Below are positions 46,389 through 58,743 of a DNA stretch of 64,000 nt, piece by piece; positions within the stretch are counted from its first letter, which is position 1; each line of letters opens with the position of its first letter. Source of the DNA: Digitaria exilis (taxonomy: Eukaryota; Streptophyta; Magnoliopsida; Poales; Poaceae); NCBI GenBank assembly GCA_015342445.1, contig JACEFO010001778.1, forward strand, positions 682,001 through 746,000, in the 5' to 3' direction. The translations under genes and the position numbers were made by a program. A model generated the notes under the pieces. That model ran no database searches, was not told the DNA's origin, and saw nothing but the letters and a program-made list of their open reading frames with translations.

Positions 46389-46398
46389 ATACAAATAT
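46389..46398 (+). promoter_or_regulatory. Possible TATA box of the UGT gene
   Basis: TATACAAATA in GGCTATACAAATATCC lies about 170 bp before the ATG. It is the best TATA-like match in the short gap between the LINE fragment and the coding region. Confidence 0.4.
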
Positions 46399-46564
46399 CC
46401 GAAAGCCTCCAACGAACAACTTCTCAGGAGCTCTACAAATAGCAGCTTCTATCCATCACTCTCTTCTCAGTTCTCACACTGCCATCCGCGCGACGCAACC
46501 AGAGCGGGTGGTGTATCTGCGACGACGTGCCGTTCACACTCTCACAGACCGGCCGTCGATCGAG

Positions 46565-48149
46565 ATGGGCGCCGTCGCTGACGACGCCGCCGGGAAGCCG
46601 CACGCCGTGCTGGTGCCGATGCCGGCGCAGGGCCACGTGACGCCGATGCTGAAGCTGGGCAAGATCCTCCACTGCCGCGGCTTCCACATCACCTTCGTCA
46701 ACTCCGAGTTCAACCACCGCCGCCTCCTCCGCTCCCGCGGCGCCCACGCGCTCGACGGCCTCCCGGGCTTCCGCTTCGCCACCATCCCGGACGGCCTCCC
46801 GCCGTCCGACAAGGACGCCACCCAGGACGTCCCGTCGCTCTGCCACTCCACGGAGGAGAGCTGCCTCCCTCATTTGAGGGCCCTCCTCGCCGAGCTCAAC
46901 GCCTCGCCGGACGTGCCCCCCGTCACCTGCGTCGTCGGCGACGACGTCATGTGCTTCACCCTTGATGCCGCCAGGGAGATCGGCGTGCCCTGCGCGCTCT
47001 TCTGGACGGCCAGCGCCTGTGGGTACATGGGTTACCGCTACTACCGCACCTTCATCGAACAGGGCATCTTCCCTTTCAAAGGTGACCAGCAGTTACCAAA
47101 CACGGCCACACATACCAGACCACTACACGCACCTCTCAAAGGTGACAAGTTCGCCAAGTGTTCACTTGCGTGTGTGTTTTTGGTGAGATGCAGAGGAGCA
47201 GCTGACGAACGGGTTCCTGGACACGCCGGTGGACAGCGCGCCGGGGCTGAGCAAGCACATGCGGCTCAAGGACTTCCCAAACTTCTTTCGCTCTACGGAC
47301 CCCAACGAGTTCATGGTCCACTTCGCCATCCGGATAACGGAGAAGATCGCCGGCGCGGACGCCGTCATCCTCAACACCTTCGACGAGCTCGAGCGAGGGG
47401 CGCTCGACGCCATGCGCGCCGTGATCCCTTCCTCGGCGTCCATCCACACCGTCGGCCCGCTCCCCTTGGTCGCCGAGCAGGTGGTGCCCCGGGGCGGCGA
47501 GCTCGACGCGCTCGGCTCCAACCTCTGGAAGGAGGACGTGTCCTGCCTCGCCTGGCTGGAAGGCCGGCGGCCCGGGTCCGTGGTGTTCGTGAACTACGGC
47601 AGCGTCACGGTGATGACCAACGCCGAGCTGGTGGAGTTCGCGTGGGGGCTCGCCAGCAGCGGCCACGACTTCCTGTGGATCATCCGGCCGGACCTCGTGA
47701 CCGGAGACGACGCCGTGCTGCCGCCGGAGTTCGTGGAGGCGACCAAGGGGCGCGGCCTGCTGGCGAGCTGGTGCCCGCAGGACGCGGTGCTGCGGCACGA
47801 GGCGGTGGGGGTGTTCCTGACGCACTGCGGGTGGAACTCGACGCTGGAGAGCCTCTGTGGTGGGGTGCCGATGCTGTGCTGGCCATTCTTCGCGGAGCAG
47901 CAGACCAACTGCCGGTACAAGTGCGTGGAGTGGGGGGTGGGGATGGAGATCGGCCACGACGTGCGGCGGGAGGCGGTGGAGGAGAAGATACGGGAGGCGA
48001 TGGGAGGGGAGAAAGGGAAGGAGATGCGGCGCCGCGCGGTGGAGTGGCGGGAGGCCGCCGAGCGCGCGGCGCGGCCCGGCGGGAGCTCGTACGCCAACCT
48101 CGACAAGCTGGTGGCCGACGTGCTCCTCTCGGGCGGCAAGAGTACCTGA
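46565..48149 (+). CDS. UDP-glycosyltransferase, UGT85-like
   Basis: Two exons (46565-47081, 47194-48149) give 490 residues, normal for a plant family-1 glycosyltransferase that moves sugar from a UDP-sugar onto a small molecule in the cytosol. The catalytic His is in PMPAQGHVTPM (H24). The PSPG donor-binding box runs from about 365 to 408, starting WCPQDAVLRHEAVGVFLTHC, with the HCGWNSTLES core and closing in FFAEQQ; the final Gln favours UDP-glucose. NYGSVTVMT and the one-intron structure with phase 1 fit clade G (UGT85), whose grass members include cyanohydrin and terpenol glucosyltransferases. The acceptor cannot be told from sequence. A second GT donor 60 bp downstream (47142) would insert 20 residues in frame. 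I chose the ATG giving MGAVADDAAGKPH; an upstream in-frame Met would add a Ser/Arg-rich tail. Confidence 0.93.
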
Positions 48150-49230
48150 TCTACATAATCTGTGTGCCACAATGCGCACGTGATGCATACGACTATCGGT
48201 ATGCACGTTCATTTCGGTATTACTATTGTACTGTTCGAATTCGTACTGGAATATTTTTAGCTAAGTAAAGATGGTGGAGGTGAGTGGATAAATAGTTATG
48301 TGCGAATTAATGTAGGTGGATGGACTGGACCCATATAACCATGATTCAGTTTAGATCAAGACCATACGCGCAACAGTTTTTGCACGTTCTCTCACCGCCA
48401 CGTCAATCGGAGCCGGCGGCCTCGACATCCGTTGGACACGGCCGTAGGTGCTGGGGTAACGACGTTTGCGTTTTCACCGACAGGCCAACCAGTTTTCTCT
48501 CGTCCTGCGTCGATGCATTTAGTAGGGTAGCGATCACAGTGGACCAGACAATTTGTCGAAGCAGGGAAGTAAATGCGCGCCAGCTGGGCCGGTGAAGTGC
48601 TTTGTGCCACGTTTACCCTGCACGATCTGGTACGTAGGCCCGCTACACGGCTGCCTCCGATCCATCCGTCGCGCTCTCGTGCTCGTGCCTGTACTGTGTT
48701 GTGTGGGCGCCTCGCGTTCCCGATCGTCTTGAAAGAGATGGTCACGGCATTGGACCATCACTTGGTAGTCTCCACAGTCCATGCTTCGCTAAGTAGATGA
48801 AAAAGACACGGCAGCTGCACGTACCGATCGATCGTACGCCGTGGAGTCAGACCGGTGTGTCACATAGTAGACACAGACTTCTCACTGAAATGCACTGTTG
48901 GAGAATCCATGCCCATGCCCATCTGAACGCACTTTTACGCCAACACACATTGCAGATTTCTTCCGTATTGTCGTGGTGCCCAATAGAGCAATTCGTCATC
49001 CATTTTTGCTTACGTGCGGGGGTATCACTCGGCACCAGCAGGAACATGATGGATAAAAAAACTCACTTAAACATGAGCGGTATACATGAAAAAAAAAACC
49101 TCTTCTTGTTGCCAATAAATTGATCAGGAATCACGTAAACAAGATAAACGGAACAAAAGACTCCCTGTTCCATGGTTGGAGAATGACTAGATGACCCTCG
49201 CCAATGGAGCGCAGCATTCTCTCTTAGGTC
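48150..49230. other. Convergent gap between UGT and mitochondrial-protein genes
   Basis: The two neighbouring genes point toward each other, so this stretch carries both 3' UTRs. I see no additional gene or transposon. Confidence 0.45.
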
Positions 49231-51078
49231 TCATTCTAAATCATCGGAAGCATTGTGTCCAGTTTCCTTGCCATGTCCTCCTGCTGCACATCAATAGAAG
49301 ATAGCAATTGCTCCATTAAAGTGCATCGCAACATATATGTTATTTTTGCACAATAGCTAAAAGAAAGTAAGAACCCAAATGTTTCTAGCCAAACTAAACT
49401 ACTGATGCAGTCTGCACATGCCTCCTCAAATTGTAAGATCTAAAATAACAAGATACTAGCGTTCATTTATGTTCATATATCTCAATCTATTACTGCCCCC
49501 ATTTAGTAGGCACCATTTGACTCGTTACAGTATCCAAAGGTGAACTTTGCACACTAATTTCTCTTGTAGTCTATCGTTCCTATATCAACAAAATCATGGA
49601 AGATAACCAAAAAAAAATCAACAAAACCGTTATACAAAGCTTAGGAACACAGACAAAAGAGGGCATATACAAAATAAATAATACCTGAGTTTTGCGTGCT
49701 TTGGGCTTCAGGCATTTTGGCTTTATACTGTTTAACTTCAATATGTACCCTCTCAAACTCCTCCTTTATGATCTGAATTATGTCGTCTTTCAGCTTCACC
49801 CTTTCTCTAGAAAGAGCATCTATTCTATCCTCCAATATGTTCAATTTCGGCATAACCCAATAATGAAAAAGCAAGCCACTGAACACCAAAATGCAAGCCG
49901 CATTGGCTGTATTCCATTTGAATTGAGATTTAAAGCTGAAAATTCAGAAACTCAAATGAATATCTTGTAGATTATCATATAATCTTTAAGCCATCAAAAT
50001 TGAAAACAATGGACTTCGAACAGGGGAAATCTCTAAAAATTGGACGTATGCATCCCAATAGTGGAAACTGATGATTTGTGATTCTACTGAGATTCAGTGG
50101 GAAGGGGCCACATATGCTAGCGAGACATTAAACCATAAGAAATCAATAACGTAATGGTGTATTCTGACACACATGCACGCACACCAAAGAACAGAAGTGG
50201 AGCAAAAGATCATACCATTCGAACTCTGTGAGAATGGTCTTGTTCCGAGCAGGATCCTGAAGAAAAGGGAAGGCATCAACACCCATAACAAAAAAAAATC
50301 TTGATGCTTTAGACAGTGACAACCTCTTATGTACTCTAATTGTTATTTTATTTACAATACAATATATCATTAAATCAAACAAAATTTTGATAATATGAAA
50401 GTAGTTTTCAAAATTTAATTAGTTCAGTTCAGAAGTTACTGGCAGTGGATGTTTAAAAAATTCGACCGGAGCCATATTTTTTCTTTAAAAAATAAAGCTG
50501 GAACCATATCCAAACCCAAGTACTTGTGATGAAGGGAATAACTGTTATTACAATAACGCAATTATCTGATTCTGAACACATTAATCCGATTTTACTTGAG
50601 TATCTTACTTAATGTCATTATGCTTTGAATTGACAAAACATATTGCAACAAACAGACATCAGCAATTGTGTTCAAATCACGCAAGAACATGCAACTGAAG
50701 TTATTTAAGTTGCATAAAATCAGTGCTTGTGGAGGAACTAATATGATAACTTCGGTTCTTAAGAAAGAAACCGAAGGGATGTACATTAAAAAAAAACGTG
50801 ATGGTTTGTATGGTAGATTGATCTAGACAGGATGATGCTAGGAAAGAAAAAAAAGGAAGAGCACGTGGGTGTTATTTTCACAGGTAGGTAGAGCACGGCA
50901 AATTGTAGTGCACGTAACGTAAGTGAGTAAGTGTATGTACTTCGTTGCCGGATGGCGGCGGCGAGGAAGGGCCCGATTGTAGTCGACGCGCCGGGAGAAG
51001 ACGATGTTGCGGCGGCCGTGCGTGTGCCAACTTGGTCGACAGAGATCGAAGGAGCGCTCTCCCAGCTGCTGCCGCCAT
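49231..51078 (-). CDS. Small probable mitochondrial membrane/coiled-coil protein
   Basis: Four exons on the minus strand (51078-50941, 50256-50216, 49935-49685, 49283-49231) join in phase to give 160 residues. Exon 1 is an Arg/Ala/Leu-rich, acid-poor leader (MAAAAGRALLRSLSTKLAHA) with the look of a mitochondrial presequence. Residues 70-88 form one hydrophobic helix (AACILVFSGLLFHYWVM), followed by a coiled coil of about 45 residues (LNILEDRIDALSRERVKLKD, then IIKEEFERVHIEVKQYKAK). A short polar tail ends ASDDLE. I do not recognise the family. One plausible topology is an inner-membrane anchor with a coiled coil for oligomerisation. The last exon could start three bases later (49280), removing one residue. 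A Met four codons upstream (51090) is also possible. Confidence 0.72.
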
Positions 51079-51523
51079 GCCCACCACCACGAATCAATGC
51101 CGGCGATTGAAATTAAACCGTCTAATCTATCTGTGTCGACGAAACCTGCAAAGTAAACCTCTGTCCCATCTGGGCTATTCCTTCCTCCTTATTCGTTTCA
51201 TATTTCTCCTTAGTATTTATTTATCTGTACGTACTACGGAGATCAAGTTCGACACCGGCACGTACGTATTCACGGCGGCGCCTTGCACGGAAGCGTGCGC
51301 ACTTTTCCTGCTGATTCTGTCGGTGGTATGGTACGGCAGTCGATCAGCCATGGTTCCGGACGAAAGCGCCCTGAGGGCGCCGGCGCGGCGAGGCCATGGT
51401 CCCGTGGTCCGGGAGTGCGTCTCCGCCAACGGCGGTGCCCGTGTGGATGTGCCGGCGTTGTTTGGGCGACGAGGAGAGGATGAAGCGTGATGTGGTGGCG
51501 TGGCTCGGTGAAAGCATTAGGCC
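51079..51523. other. Upstream of the mitochondrial-protein gene
   Basis: GC-rich 5' flank followed at about 51240-51490 by open frames on both strands without a recognisable product. Confidence 0.4.
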
Positions 51524-52015
51524 TGTTTTGGTAATTAATGATAATACTTTGTAGACTAAGTCTTTCAATGAGAATATAAGTGTAGATTAGTCACATAGTT
51601 AAACTATGTAAGTCATTGTGATGACTATTGATGGAGAAGTTGAAAAGAGAAGAAGTCAATGGTGATATCGGTATCAAACAAGAGGGATAGCTCAAGGCAA
51701 AGGTAAAAAGGTGATTAGAGAAGAAAAAAATGACCGAATTAATACGCTAGATACTATCAAGAGGGGTCAATTAAATTTGCTCGACGAGTCTATAGTGTCA
51801 CATTGCTCAAACTGAGGTTTTGCATGCATATAAGTTGACGACGTTTAAAATCTGGAAAAGAAAGTATGAGAAAATGAGCTTTGAAAAAGCTAACTTATTT
51901 TATATGGCGGACTGTCTGGCGCTAGAGGGGCAGATGGTTATTTTGAGTTGGTCAGAAAGTTAGCTGTTCTGTGGGGCGGAGCAGGAGGTAGAACCTATCT
52001 GCCTACTGAAAAATT
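51524..52015. mobile_element. Possible 5' fragment of a copia-type LTR
   Basis: The stretch opens TGTTTTGGTAATTAATGATA, the usual opening of grass SIRE/Maximus-type LTRs, and contains AGACTAAGT and a later inverted motif (GGACTGTCTGGCGC) like the palindromes used in such LTRs. No 3' end could be identified, so this is a truncated and tentative call. Confidence 0.4.
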
Positions 52016-52379
52016 GTGAAGCCAACGAATTTTAAAGCCCAATTAGGCTCAGATGCTTTTTAACCATGTCAACGGGGTCTCTTAAAAAAAGTTAGCATAT
52101 TCGGTCCGGGCGCTTCTATATAATGTATGGCCCAGCATGGTGGCTGTAACATTATGGTCCAAAACAATACATTGAATCCTATGAGATGTAGATGGAACTG
52201 GCAGCACTGGCAAGAGCGACAGGTGACAAGTGTTTTTCTACCTAATAATATCCCTTTTTTTATAAGAATTCCATGACTAGTATATCTAAATATTGAACAA
52301 CATTTCAAAATTCTAGGTTCAACATGTATTGAGAATGAAACCAACATTTCCGTTAAGCTATCACAACAAATTCCAACTC

Positions 52380-52720
52380 TTGAAACAAAATACTATACTC
52401 GAGGAATAAAGTTTTGTATAGACGGAACAAAAAAAAGGTATGAGGATCAAATATTTATACACCTGAAACAAAGTAGATGATTCACAGAACAAAGATTTGT
52501 GCATATGGAACAAACTAAGTAAACTTGCATTACAAAAATTTATTATACATCTAAAACAATTTATATGAATCCATGTAATCGAAATATATATAGGTAAAAG
52601 GAATCATATGAATTTATGAAACATATATCACTACACGGCCACACGAGAATAAAGATACAAATAATCCATGGAACAAACTTTATACACGCGAACAAATTAG
52701 ATGAACTTTGATGGCGGGGA
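52380..52720. repeat. Degenerate GAACAAA..ATGAA repeat, block 1
   Basis: Units of about 35-40 bp of the type GGAACAAA-TTA-ATGAATCCATGTA recur several times. The same theme returns at 56745-57010. Confidence 0.55.
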
Positions 52721-54268
52721 AGCGGCCGGACGAAGGTCCGTCTCCACGTCAGCAGAGACAAGTTTTATTTTAGTTTAATTTTAAATCGGACATAGTAAAG
52801 GAATCAGGTATTGCGAGTATATACTTCCATAATTCTTATATATTCATAAAAATTATGTTAATTACATCTCTGTAGAGAAAACCCCTGATTAAGAGTTCCA
52901 ACATGGGTACATATAAAAAGAAGATTACATCATATGGCTGCCTATTACATGACTATGAAATATAATAAACAAAGCCTAGTCTAGACTCCATGGATGAAAT
53001 CTTGCCGTGGACTATAACTTTGAAGCATGGCATGCATGCACAAATTTCACACTTAAGCATGCCATGGTTGATTTGTGCTTGGCGTACATTTGTGCAAGTC
53101 ATTTTATAGCTTATTTTGATCTTTAACGAACCTGGGATGCAAATGTGTAACCCAGGCTTATATTTATTTCCTCTCTATTTAATTAGAGAAATAATGCTTT
53201 AGGAAACCATGCAGGGCCATACACCTGAGGCTTTATCATAGCTTGTAAGTATTTTTATTTGATCTCTACTATATGCCTCCTGTTTGAAGTTGATTGGAGA
53301 TAAGAGATGACATGTGAGATTTAATATGATTTTCATGTTATCCACTTATTTTATTAAATGGATGGTATGGCTAATGACATGGTAGATGCAATCTACGTTG
53401 GTGTCATTTGTGACCTTTTTGACAAGTGATGTTGGCAATCACACTGTTGATACAGGCTTTCTTATATTTGTTTATTTCACCTAGCTCATTACTATTTGTA
53501 GTGCTGATGCTCATGCGATGAATGCACCATGAAACACCATTTGACATAATTTGGCTTTGCCGACAGAGACACTTATGCTTGTGTGTCGGAAGTCTGCCGT
53601 GATGAAGTTATTTTTAGTTTTAATTTAGCCAACATTGATGCTGCTCCTAACATGATGTTCGCGAAGAGAGAATCATGTATGGGGAAAATAAGTATTTGTT
53701 TATTTCATTTTATGATGTAACCATGCACGGCTAATTCATAGATGCAATCTGTATTTTAGATGCAAGCCACATTTCTCCTTTTCTGTATTACCCGTGACAT
53801 GCATGACTAAATGCAAGGCCATCACAGGAAGCATTTCTTTTATGGCGTTGAATTTATTTATCGTTAGCAAGATGCTACTTCTGTTGTTTCTGATCAGCCG
53901 TTGTGCATGAATACGTGATCACTGGATGTTAATCCACCGATCTATTTTAACATGATGCATATATGACATGCAAATGCTATTTAGTTGTTTATCAATTCCA
54001 GTTATGATTAGCATAATGATGATGCATGCCAATCGAGGACTAAGTTGATGTTCATGTAACGACATGCTAGGCAAGTACGTTATACGCATTTGATTGATTC
54101 TATGAGGACGGCATGCAGGTTACTGTAACGAACTCTACATGCGAGCAACATTTCCATTTGTTTTATGCATGATAGCCGAGAAATAACTCGTTTTTAAGTT
54201 TATTTACTCTGGCTGAAATACTAGTCATTTGGAGTCATCAATAGAGACGGAGACCATATAAAATAAAT
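52721..54268. other. AT-rich stretch without genes
   Basis: AT-rich sequence with many CATG-containing words (gcatgcatgca, atgatgcat). I find no open frame worth reporting and no transposon ends. Confidence 0.4.
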
Positions 54269-55056
54269 TTAACCATGGTGGAATCCACCCAATTTCATAC
54301 ACCATGAACAACAGTTGAATGAAGCCCTTTTAGGTCCAAACAACTCTGCACCACAAGATGGAGCCCATGGCTTCCAAACTCGTTTCATACCATGAACCAT
54401 GAGTCGCGAGGGAAGAAGGATCGGCAGCGATGCTGCTCGCTTGCCTTCATATACAACTTTGCTTACCAGGGTAGAGTTCATGCCTGGAGTACGGTCATAG
54501 TACTCATGACAGGGAAGACCATGATCGAAACCATCATGAGCACAACGGCGTGGTGCGCTGCCTGCTGGAGTTTTCACCAACAGAACAGTGAAACCATGAG
54601 CACAAGCACGGCGCTGCGGTGCTGCCGGATGGCCCTTCTTGCCGGAATGGCGAGAACACGAGAGACGGAGAGAGGGCCAGAGAGGAAGAGAGAGATGCGC
54701 TCCTTGAGCAACCAGAAAGAAGAACCGGCGAGTTACAGAACTGCCACGAAGTTTTCTCACCTTGCAGCAGCACCTTTCCTCAAGCACAGCGGTGTCTTGC
54801 TTGCGTAGAAGAACTCCTCGTCCTTCTGAACTCCCTCTTTCTCTCGGTGTTTGATCAAAGTGGTGGTTGTTGAATGCTTGTGCAGAGGCTTAGAGCTTGC
54901 AACAAGTCTTCACGAGCGCAGCCTGGCGGCGTATCTGGGCAGCCTGGCGGAGCTTTTGCGTACGATGGAGCGGGGTATGAGAGAGGTGCGGGAGGAGAGG
55001 TGGTATGTGAGCGGGAGCGGGGGGTTTGAATGATCACGGACGTTCTGCTATTTATA
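54269..55056 (-). other. Possible non-coding transcription unit
   Basis: On the minus strand a good TATA box (tataaata, 55049-55056) is followed by about 230 bp of UTR-like sequence without any ATG and with several short direct repeats (cgccaggctgc twice). A good splice donor CTGCTGCAAG|GTGAG lies near 54763. No long coding frame follows: the first ATGs open very short frames. The 172-codon minus frame across the region does not begin at the expected position and matches nothing I know. It may be a lncRNA or a leader of a lost gene. Confidence 0.3.
55049..55056 (-). promoter_or_regulatory. TATA box on the minus strand
   Basis: The minus strand reads GCTCTATAAATAGCAG, a near-ideal plant TATA box, upstream of a leader-like but apparently non-coding sequence. 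Confidence 0.45.
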
Positions 55057-55306
55057 GAGCAAACGCCAGAGCGGTTCCTCGGCGGAATGGCGCTCATTTG
55101 ATTTGATTTTGCAACTGCTAATCCCGGAGCGTTGTGACTAAAGCGCGCGCGTCTTCGAGAACGTGGAGCTCGTGGTGACTTTGAACCGCATGCATAGACT
55201 TGGTCGCGGCAAGCCCTTTTGCTTTTCGTTTGAAAATCACACGCGTGAGAGAGGTTAACGCGCCGGTTAATTCAGGCACGCGAGCGAATCCTTGGAATCG
55301 GTCTTA

Positions 55307-56129
55307 GAGCATCTCCAAGAGCTCTTGTATCTAGTCTTGTATCTGTACAAAAAGAAAAAGGAAACAAAAACCCCCCATCCAACAGATACGGTAAACCAGA
55401 AACTATCTATCGATGCTAGCTTTCCCCCTTCCTCCGCTAGGCATCTATCCCTAGCCTTGGTCGCTCGGCATCCCTGCTGCGCTCGCGTTCCTCCTCCTTT
55501 CCACGCGCGATTCACCTCCTTCCCGCGCGCTTCCCTCTCCCCGCCTCCCTCGCGTGCAATTCCCCTCCTCCCGCGCGCCCAGATTTCTTTCTGTCTCCGC
55601 GCCGTGCAGCTGCCTCTGCGCCGCCGCTCCCTCCGCACCGTGCAGCTGCCTCGATGCCGCCGCTGCCTGGGCGCCGCGCAATAGAGGGCTATCGATTTGA
55701 TTGCTTCCCTGATCAAATTGATTTTCAAACATTGCTATTATATTAGTTCAAGGCCCAACCATTGATCACGGTGGCAGATGCAAACACAATGATGATCGAC
55801 ACCTCAAACTGACGTGCGTGATCCGTCCAGCAGCTAGCGTTTCCTCGTGATGGCGCCTGTTCTCGTCTGGTGTATGTCGACACGGCAGCGGCGGCGGCAG
55901 GAGGTGAGTCGCGTGCGGGAACGGAAACAAAAAAAAGTCCGTGTGCGAGATCGGATAGAGAAAAGTCGGCGTGCGGGATCAGGTGACATGGAATTAGTTT
56001 TGAATATACCCATCAAGTTTTAGCTAATCTCTTGGATCACCCTATAGAAATAAGTGGGTTTGTATTTTTACAAGGAGGGTATAATATCTAAATTTACCTA
56101 ATGAGATACAAGAGCTCTTGGAGATGCTC
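55307..56129. mobile_element. Non-autonomous Harbinger-type element, 823 bp
   Basis: The ends share a 26-bp inverted repeat, GAGCATCTCCAAGAGCTCTT plus GTATCT, and TTA flanks both sides (55304-55306 and 56130-56132). GAGCATCTCCAA.. termini with a TTA duplication are widespread in grasses and fit PIF/Harbinger. The interior is GC-rich with repeated CCGTGCAGCTGCCTC units and no transposase. Confidence 0.85.
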
Positions 56130-57079
56130 TTACTCATTTGAACATATGCAGCATGTAGGCTACGAAGTACAGAACGCGCGGTATACGTGTGCCTACTCAT
56201 TTCTTTTATTTTCAGACCGGTTAGCATTTGGGAGAAACGCATGCACAGGCCAAGTGATCAACGTGCCCGGATTAATTACATGATTAGCCAACCGGTATAC
56301 ATGTGCGTGAGCACATTATTCTCATCTATTTCATTGGTCATTTCTTTGCTTTCTCTTTCTCTTGCATTAACCAACACGTCACTCACATGGCCACGTAGAT
56401 CATGCCACTAAGTTAACTAAATATTTGATTAGTCAACTAAGTATGTTGGTTTCACGTACTACAAACTTATACATGGAGGGGCAACTAACCAGCTGCCACG
56501 AAATTTACGTGAAGATACCGTATTTGCATGTAAATACGATAACTTTTACCCATAGTACATCTTTATTTCTTGGGAGCATGAGATTTCATGCCCAATGTTA
56601 TATTATATGTTTTTTATTCTTTATAATAAATGGCTATTTTCTATCATTTATCCATGCTTAATTTTGATGGGATTTTAGCCACTAATTTCATTTTATTTTA
56701 TTTGCATGAATACATCAATATTTTGGACTGAGCCAAAATTAGTGTCAACAAACTTGCAAAACATAAATTTATACATCTGGAACAAATTATGTGAACCCAC
56801 GAAGGCAAGATATGAATACCTAAAACAAATCATATGAACTCATGGAGCAAATATCAATACATGGGGAACAAAACTTACGAACCCACAGAACAAAACTTTG
56901 GACTCATGAAACAAATTATATTGAAGCTGAACAAAGATTATAGACCTAAAACAACAAACTCATGGCACAAATGTTTATACATCTAGATCAATTCAAATAA
57001 TACCATAGAACATCTCACTTATGCTATATCGATATGATTATTGAGAAAAAAATAATAAGGAAAAAGAAAAAAAAACTGA
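56130..57079. other. AT-rich stretch with a second GAACAAA repeat block
   Basis: From 56745 to 57010 degenerate units such as GGAACAAATTATGTGAACCC and ACTCATGGAGCAAATAT repeat, as at 52380-52720. The rest (56150-56740) holds short frames only. Confidence 0.45.
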
Positions 57080-57339
57080 TGATGGATGAATTTTTATAGT
57101 TGATTATTAATTATTGGTTGAGATCATGTAAATATCCACTGAGGTAGGAAAGTGAGTAACAAAAAAGTAAAGAAAAATAAAACCGATAGGCAACCATACG
57201 TATAAAGCAAAGAGTTAATTTATGTTTTAGATAAAATGTTTTGAACAAATACAGCATGCAAATACCCCAGTATTAAATTAACGTAGAATAAGGAAATAGA
57301 AGAATAACTTGAGAAAGGGAAAATAAAATAGATGTTCAC

Positions 57340-57390
<51 letters not shown>

Positions 57391-57562
57391 GTAATTAGAG
57401 AGGGAGTTTTTTTGCGGTAACAGAGAGGGAGGGTCAAAACGGGCTGGTTGGGACTTCCCAAGGTTTTGGATGGATTATATTTGTCTTGGGGGAACTTTGC
57501 TACTCAAAGAAATTAACAGTAAAAATACCTAAAAAAGAGTAAACCAGCGGTCAGCAGTACCT
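57080..57562. repeat. Direct duplication, copy 1 (uninterrupted)
   Basis: The segment begins TGATGGATGAATTTTTATAG, passes through an (AAT)n array and ends with a block containing TTGGGACTTCCCAAGG and GTAAACCAGCGGTCAGCAG. The same two flanking blocks occur at 58744-58942 and 59935-60114 at about 95% identity by eye. Confidence 0.85.
57341..57388. repeat. (AAT)n microsatellite
   Basis: About 16 uninterrupted AAT units. The corresponding array in the other duplicate copy (58943-58959) is shorter and hosts the Helitron insertion. Confidence 0.95.
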
Positions 57563-58743
57563 AAAAAAGTGACGTGGATGCCAATTTAAATCGGCTGACT
57601 CCGACGGCACGCAAGAGCCGAGCCACCAAAGGGAACCGCGAGCCTCTTGTTCGTCGCATCTGCTGGCGCTCATCCATTCCATGGATCTGCACACGTGCCA
57701 GGAATTCCGTTGCCCTGCCCACTCGCGCGCGCCAAGCCAGGAATTCTGTTGCCTACTCGTGCGCATGAACGTGATCGTTTACAGCCGTCCATCTCTAGAC
57801 GTCGCTGCATTGCATGTTGGGTTTTTTTTATTTGCACAGCAGATGAACATAACCAACTTGTCCATTACGAGGCTGCGATAGGAACCATCTAAACGTCCCT
57901 GCATGATATGGAACATAAACCCATGGCAGTAACAGCATGAACGAGTGGGCAAAATGCTCACTTGATTTGTCATCTTCAATTTGCAGTTTCATTATGTGAT
58001 TGTGCTCCAGTCTAAAGAAACAAATACAATGACAAGTTTAATCAATAGTACCACTTGCTGATTATGCAGATAACCACCATTAGCTATTACGAAAAACATT
58101 ATTGAAGCATAACTGGAAGATTGTAATCGCTTCTAGACGCTTTTCACTTGCAGTGACGCTTTTCACAGGAACCTTTCTCGTACGATTAACCCCACCATTT
58201 AGGAGGCCAAATTTGAGCACGAAGGGGAAAACCATGTCAAATTCCCTACACCCCATAGGCGAATGTAACCCAGCAAACGAAACTTCTGGACAACTCGATA
58301 CTCTAGGGCTGACATTACTCACGTCAATAATCTTGTTGATCTCCAAGTTCCACCCGTGCTGTTCCGTCGCCAGTTCTTGCGGCGTAGACTGCTGATGGAG
58401 GGGACGAACCCTCCGAGGACGAAAAACCGTTGCCCCGCCAAGAAGATTTGGGGGTCGCGATTTACTGCGAGACATATGCGTGGCACGACTGCTGGGCTTG
58501 TGTGATAGATCGCAGGCTCGCAGCTACCAGCAGGTCAGCTCTATTGGCGCAGGTGTTCCTGCTCGGCTCGGCTTTATTAGTTCCACGTCATGCTTCAAAA
58601 TATGTTGACTAGTCAAAATCTTGTCCACGTCAGCAAAACAGGGTGGAAAAGGGCTTAGGGGCTAAATTAATCCAGTATGTAGGTGGAGGGATTAAATTAA
58701 ACCAAAATTTAGTTTGGGGGTGGGTGGACAAACCAAAACCTCA
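57563..58743. other. Stretch between the two duplicate copies
   Basis: A 131-codon minus-strand frame (58080-58475) gives a mixed-composition peptide (e.g. LATEQHGWNLEINKIIDVSN) with no family I recognise. It could be a captured gene fragment. The rest is unremarkable. Confidence 0.4.

Noticed and set aside
47136..48212. 358-codon minus-strand frame opposite the UGT
   Set aside because: An antisense shadow of UGT exon 2; the His/Arg/Pro/Val composition reflects GC-rich codons and shows no motif.
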